Below, piece by piece: positions 61,057 through 64,000 of a stretch of 64,000 nt of DNA; the stretch's first letter is position 1; each line of letters opens with the position of its first letter. Source of the DNA: Halorussus limi (GTDB lineage: Archaea > Halobacteriota > Halobacteria > Halobacteriales > Haladaptataceae); NCBI RefSeq assembly GCF_023238205.1, contig NZ_CP096660.1, positions 186,001 to 250,000 on the forward strand, given 5' to 3'. The position numbers and the translations under genes were made by a program. Under the pieces are notes generated by a model. The model was not told the origin of the DNA. It made no database searches and was given only the letters and a program-made list of their open reading frames with translations.

Positions 61057-61869
61057 TCAGTCCGAGACGGCCGAGTCACCCACCTCGGCCGCGTTCTCTC
61101 GCAGTTCGTAGGTCAGGACCGACTCGGCGAAGGTCGCGAGGCCGTGGTCGATGCCGTCGCTCCACGCCGCCGTCTCGTTGGGCACGCCCGGAAGGTCTTC
61201 GTCGTGGAGGGCGCTCATCAGCACCGGTCCCCTGTCGGTCATGAGCAGTCGCCCGATTCTGGGCGTGGCGTCCCCGGCGTCGAACCACTCTATCAGTTCG
61301 GACGTGAAGACGCGGGCGTCGATTTCGGCGTCCGCGAACGTATCGCGGACTGCCTCGGCGTCCGTGCCGACGTGGACGGCGACACCGCGGTCGTCGGCCG
61401 ACCTAAGCGCGTCCAGCAACTCCTCGTCCAGCAGGGTCTCCGCGAAGACTATCAGCAGAATCTCGTCGGTCGCGTCCGCGACGAGGTCGAGTATCCGCTC
61501 CGTGACCTGCTCGTGGTCGTTGATGGCCCACACCGCCTGCTGGTTCTCCTTGAACACCGGTTCCATCTGGCGCAGCGACTCCTCGACCGTCTCGAAGTAG
61601 GACTCGTACTGCTTGCGGAGAACGCGGACGGCGGTGTTTATCGAGACGCTCTGGAAGGTCCGCGGTTCGCCCTCCTGCAACTCGACCAACCCCCGCTCCC
61701 GGAGGCGGTCCATCGTCTCGTAGACTCGCGAGCGCGGGATGTCGGCCACTTTTCCGATTTCCTTCGCAGTGCCGTGAGGGAGTCGCGTGAGCGCGACGAA
61801 ACACCGGGCTTCGTACTCGGTCAGTCCGAGTCGTTCCAACCCGTCTACTGCCACCTGTACCTCTTCCAT
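61057..61869 (-). CDS. TrmB-family transcriptional regulator
   Basis: A 270-residue TrmB regulator. Winged HTH at about residues 8-65 (ERLGLTEYEARCFVALTRLPHGTAKEIGKVADIPRSRVYETMDRLRERGLVEL), coiled coil about 75-115, and an effector-binding phospholipase-D-like domain to the end (AVWAINDHEQVTERILDLV, DEILLIVFAETLLDEELLDAL). TrmB members sense sugars or other metabolites. ATG 61869 fits; the frame beyond is not protein-like. An inverted repeat at 61918-61943 lies in its promoter region, a likely site of autoregulation. Confidence 0.92.
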   Translation of the reverse strand: MEEVQVAVDGLERLGLTEYEARCFVALTRLPHGTAKEIGKVADIPRSRVYETMDRLRERGLVELQEGEPRTFQSVSINTAVRVLRKQYESYFETVEESLRQMEPVFKENQQAVWAINDHEQVTERILDLVADATDEILLIVFAETLLDEELLDALRSADDRGVAVHVGTDAEAVRDTFADAEIDARVFTSELIEWFDAGDATPRIGRLLMTDRGPVLMSALHDEDLPGVPNETAAWSDGIDHGLATFAESVLTYELRENAAEVGDSAVSD

Positions 61870-61917
61870 ACACGCGGAAAGGGCGGGAGACAGTAGAGCC
61901 TTTGGGCGTTTTTCCCG

Positions 61918-61943
61918 GAGGAACACCAGCCGTGTTGTTCCTC
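61918..61943. promoter_or_regulatory. Inverted repeat, candidate TrmB operator
   Basis: GAGGAACA (61918-61925) and TGTTCCTC (61936-61943) form a perfect 8-base inverted repeat with a ten-base spacer, 50-75 bases before the TrmB ATG and upstream of the divergent gene. A TGTTCCTC half site is also present at 60852-60859. Confidence 0.6.
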
Positions 61944-62069
61944 GGAAACTGTCGTTCTACTTAAACGCGTGTGGCGAGTAACTCCGATGTGGCCACGAAC
62001 GAAACTCGTCGCAGTTTCGCGGCCCGAACCGCGAGACGCGACCGACGTGGCCTGCACGGTGACCGAAAA

Positions 62070-62420
62070 ATGGAAAGCACGACTACCCCACGCTCGACCG
62101 ATGCACAGTCTCTGGACGCAGTTCTGTCTCTCCTCCGGAAGGAACGCCGTCGGCACGTCCTCGCGGTCCTCTCCGAGCGGAACGGCCCGGTTTCCGTACG
62201 CGACCTCGCCGCGGCGGTCGCGGCGCGCGAAACCGAGGGCGACGCCGGCGAGATTTCGCCGGAGACGACCGGGAGCGTCGCGGCGACGCTCCACCACGTC
62301 CACCTGCCGAAACTGGCGGACGCCGACGCGGTGGCCTACGACGACGAGGCGGGCACCGCCACGCTCGCGCAGGCCGAAGGGTTCACGCCGTTTCTCGGAC
62401 TGGCCGACGAGGCCCGGTGA
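62070..62420 (+). CDS. DUF7344-type winged-HTH protein
   Basis: A 116-residue protein. QSLDAVLSLLRKERRRHVLAVLSERNGPVSVRDLAAAVAAR is the DUF7344 wHTH beginning, followed by LHHVHLPKLADADAVAYDDEAGTATL, the wing with the typical LPKL-DADAV-YD pattern. Probably a small DNA-binding regulator. ATG 62070 is preferred; a GTG at 61971 gives 33 more, Arg-rich residues. Divergent from TrmB with the inverted repeat between them. Confidence 0.85.
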   Translation: MESTTTPRSTDAQSLDAVLSLLRKERRRHVLAVLSERNGPVSVRDLAAAVAARETEGDAGEISPETTGSVAATLHHVHLPKLADADAVAYDDEAGTATLAQAEGFTPFLGLADEAR

Positions 62421-62576
62421 ACGCCGGGCGAGGCGAGGTACCTCCGCCGCGAACAGTGTACACTCCACTGAATAGCAATATCCTCACACGTTAGAGGAAC
62501 GAAAGCCTTCCTTAAAGCAACATATAGTGTCTTTTAGCGAGTGAATCTTTTAGCCGCAGCGTCGTCTGCGAACGCC

Positions 62577-63836
62577 TCAGGGCGACTCCGAGTCCGAGTC
62601 CGAGTCGTCCCGTGGCGACGGGGACGACGCCGAATCGCCGCCCACCGCCGACCGGGGGTGAATCGGTCCCTCGCCGTCGGTCAACCGACCACCCGCCCTG
62701 CCGTTCGACACCGCCAGCACCTCGCCGACGACCGAGAGCGCGATTTGGAAGGGTTCGCCCCCGCCCAAGTCGAGACCCACGGGCGTTCCGATTCGCTCGG
62801 CGTCGGCGGCCGAGAGTTCGACGCCCGCCTCGGCGAACTCCTCGCGCATCGCGTCGAATCGCTTGCGCGGCCCCATCAGGCCGACGTACGGAACCCGCGT
62901 GTCGAGGAGCGACTCCAGCGCCAACCTGTCGTCCACGAAGTTGTGGCTCATCACGACCGCGTAGGTGTCGGCAGGGCGCGAGACGGCGTCGCCGACCGCC
63001 GTCGGCCGGGTAGCGACGACATCGTGGGCCGCGGAGAACCGCTCGGCGTCGGCGCGCGCTCCGCGGGCGGTGGCGACCGTCACCCGGAATCCGGCCTCGC
63101 GGGCGAGGCGCGCGACCGGTCGCACGTCCGCGCCGTGGCCGAAGACGAGCAGTTCCGGCGCGGGTTCGAGACCGTCCACGAACACCGCCGCGGTCCCCCG
63201 GTCTGTCTCGACCGTCACGGTGTCCGAGCGCCCGGCCGCGGCGAACTCCCCGGCGCGCTCGCGGACCGCCGCGAGCAGGTCGTCGGGGAGCGGCGGGCGA
63301 GCGTCGGCGTCGGCCGCGGCGACTTCCCCGTTCTCGGCGACGAGCGACCGCGCGCCGACGGGTGCGTCGGGATACTCGTCGCTTCCGTCGGCGGACTCCC
63401 CCGAGACGACCGTGGTCAGCGCGACGCGTTCGCCGTCCGCGACTCGCTCCAACGCGGGCCGAAAGCTCTCGTCGGCGGGTTCGACCAGCACGTCGACGAC
63501 GCCGTTGCATCCGAGTCCGAACTCCCACGCGTCGTCGCCCGTGAGGTCGAACGTCCCCCGGACCGGGCCGTCGGCCAGCGCGCGCTCTGCGAGGTCGGCG
63601 ACCGGGCCTTCGAGACACCCGGCGGTGATGGCCCCGACCGCGGCGTCGTCTGCGAGGACGCGCTTCGCCCCGGGGCGTCGGTAGGCCGACCCCTCGACCG
63701 CAGTGACGGTGGCGACGGCGGCCGCGGCGTCGTCAGTCGCGGCGTCGTCGGGCGGGGCCGAGTCCGCGACGACTTCCCAGAGGCTCTCACGGACCGACAG
63801 CGCGCTCGCGGCCCACGCGTCGGACTCGTCGTTCAT
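62577..63836 (-). CDS. XdhC family protein (molybdopterin enzyme maturation)
   Basis: A 419-residue protein of the XdhC/CoxF family, which prepares the sulfurated molybdenum cofactor for xanthine dehydrogenase-type enzymes. XdhC_CoxI block near the start: SAYRRPGAKRVLADDAAVGAITAGCLEGPVA (the cysteine-glutamate piece GCLE). Rossmann-like C-terminal domain: PELLVFGHGADVRPVARLARE and AVVMSHNFVDDRLALESLLDTRVPYVGLMGPRKR. The last 25 residues are Asp/Ser-rich. ATG 63836 begins the acidic N terminus (MNDESDAWA). A divergent gene at the window end may be functionally linked. Confidence 0.9.
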   Translation of the reverse strand: MNDESDAWAASALSVRESLWEVVADSAPPDDAATDDAAAAVATVTAVEGSAYRRPGAKRVLADDAAVGAITAGCLEGPVADLAERALADGPVRGTFDLTGDDAWEFGLGCNGVVDVLVEPADESFRPALERVADGERVALTTVVSGESADGSDEYPDAPVGARSLVAENGEVAAADADARPPLPDDLLAAVRERAGEFAAAGRSDTVTVETDRGTAAVFVDGLEPAPELLVFGHGADVRPVARLAREAGFRVTVATARGARADAERFSAAHDVVATRPTAVGDAVSRPADTYAVVMSHNFVDDRLALESLLDTRVPYVGLMGPRKRFDAMREEFAEAGVELSAADAERIGTPVGLDLGGGEPFQIALSVVGEVLAVSNGRAGGRLTDGEGPIHPRSAVGGDSASSPSPRDDSDSDSESP

Positions 63837-63964
63837 GGCCCGTGGTAGCAAATACGGATATTTAGGTGTTGGCGTGAGTCCGCGCTCGCCTCCCCGTCGG
63901 TTACCGGAGCGAACTCGTCGGTTTGCCAAGACGTTATTACCTCGGCGTCCGACAGGTTCGTCGC

Positions 63965-64000
63965 ATGGGAGACGAACCCACACATTACCCCCGTGCGGAC
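63965..64000 (+). CDS. Start of a gene cut by the window end
   Basis: An ATG at 63965 opens a frame reading MGDEPTHYPRAD to the window end. GTTATTAC at about 63931-63938 is a TATA-like element some 30 bases upstream, leaderless spacing. Only 12 residues are visible, so the product cannot be named. It is divergent from the XdhC gene. Confidence 0.4.
   Translation, partial: MGDEPTHYPRAD

Overview
The window is chromosomal DNA of a halophilic archaeon (class Halobacteria). Evidence: very high GC with GC-rich third codon positions, strongly acidic proteomes (Asp/Glu-rich, Lys-poor), many twin-arginine (Tat) signal peptides, TATA boxes about 28-33 bases upstream of start codons (leaderless transcripts), a halocyanin, a haloarchaeal-type pilin, a TrmB regulator, an AglF-type nucleotidyltransferase and several families known only from haloarchaea (DUF7282, DUF7344, DUF7503-like, DUF7504-like, DUF7521-like, HalOD1). 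I cannot assign the genus. No rRNA, tRNA, CRISPR array, transposase or integrase was found.

Layout. 1-2519: end of an unknown gene, then a MoxR ATPase and a DUF4350 protein on the minus strand. 2773-23658: a large surface-polysaccharide/glycoconjugate cluster. It holds three alkaline-phosphatase-superfamily (sulfatase-like) enzymes, a DUF1616 protein, a flippase, a polytopic membrane protein, four glycosyltransferases, a GINT1-like propeller protein coupled to an ATP-grasp ligase, two FemAB/GNAT-type aminoacyltransferase-like proteins, and a cytosolic-looking parallel beta-helix protein with a phage-tail-like N terminus. 23744-34272: housekeeping and envelope genes (DUF4112, trehalose-synthase-like GH13, a Tat-exported triplicated-domain protein, a MacB/LolD-type ABC exporter of one ATPase and two FtsX permeases, a Thr/Glu-rich DUF7282 surface protein). 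34422-43994: aglF, a regulator with a duplicated HTH unit, a sugar isomerase, HalOD1, DUF1684, a macro-domain protein, a GAF-PAS histidine kinase, an enolase-superfamily protein and a universal stress protein. 44119-51980: a Tat-exported PhoD phosphatase, a CHAT caspase-like protein with a one-base frameshift, a convergent 45-48 residue membrane mini-protein, a DUF7504-like protein, a FilR1-type regulator and a pilin. 52095-64000: small membrane proteins, a two-domain multicopper oxidase with a halocyanin, gamma-glutamyltransferase, a nucleobase permease, TrmB, DUF7344 and XdhC proteins.

How genes work together. The surface cluster can build (GTs, ATP-grasp, FemAB), modify (sulfatase-like phospho-transferases) and export (flippase) an anionic surface polymer; aglF downstream could supply nucleotide sugars. 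The multicopper oxidase and halocyanin look like a copper redox pair outside the membrane. The most interesting candidate for an undescribed system is the CHAT protease plus mini-protein pair at 46121-48632: the two genes converge on overlapping stop codons, the mini-protein has its own AT-rich promoter with a 9-base direct repeat, and the base composition falls abruptly there. Function of that pair is inference, not shown by the sequence.
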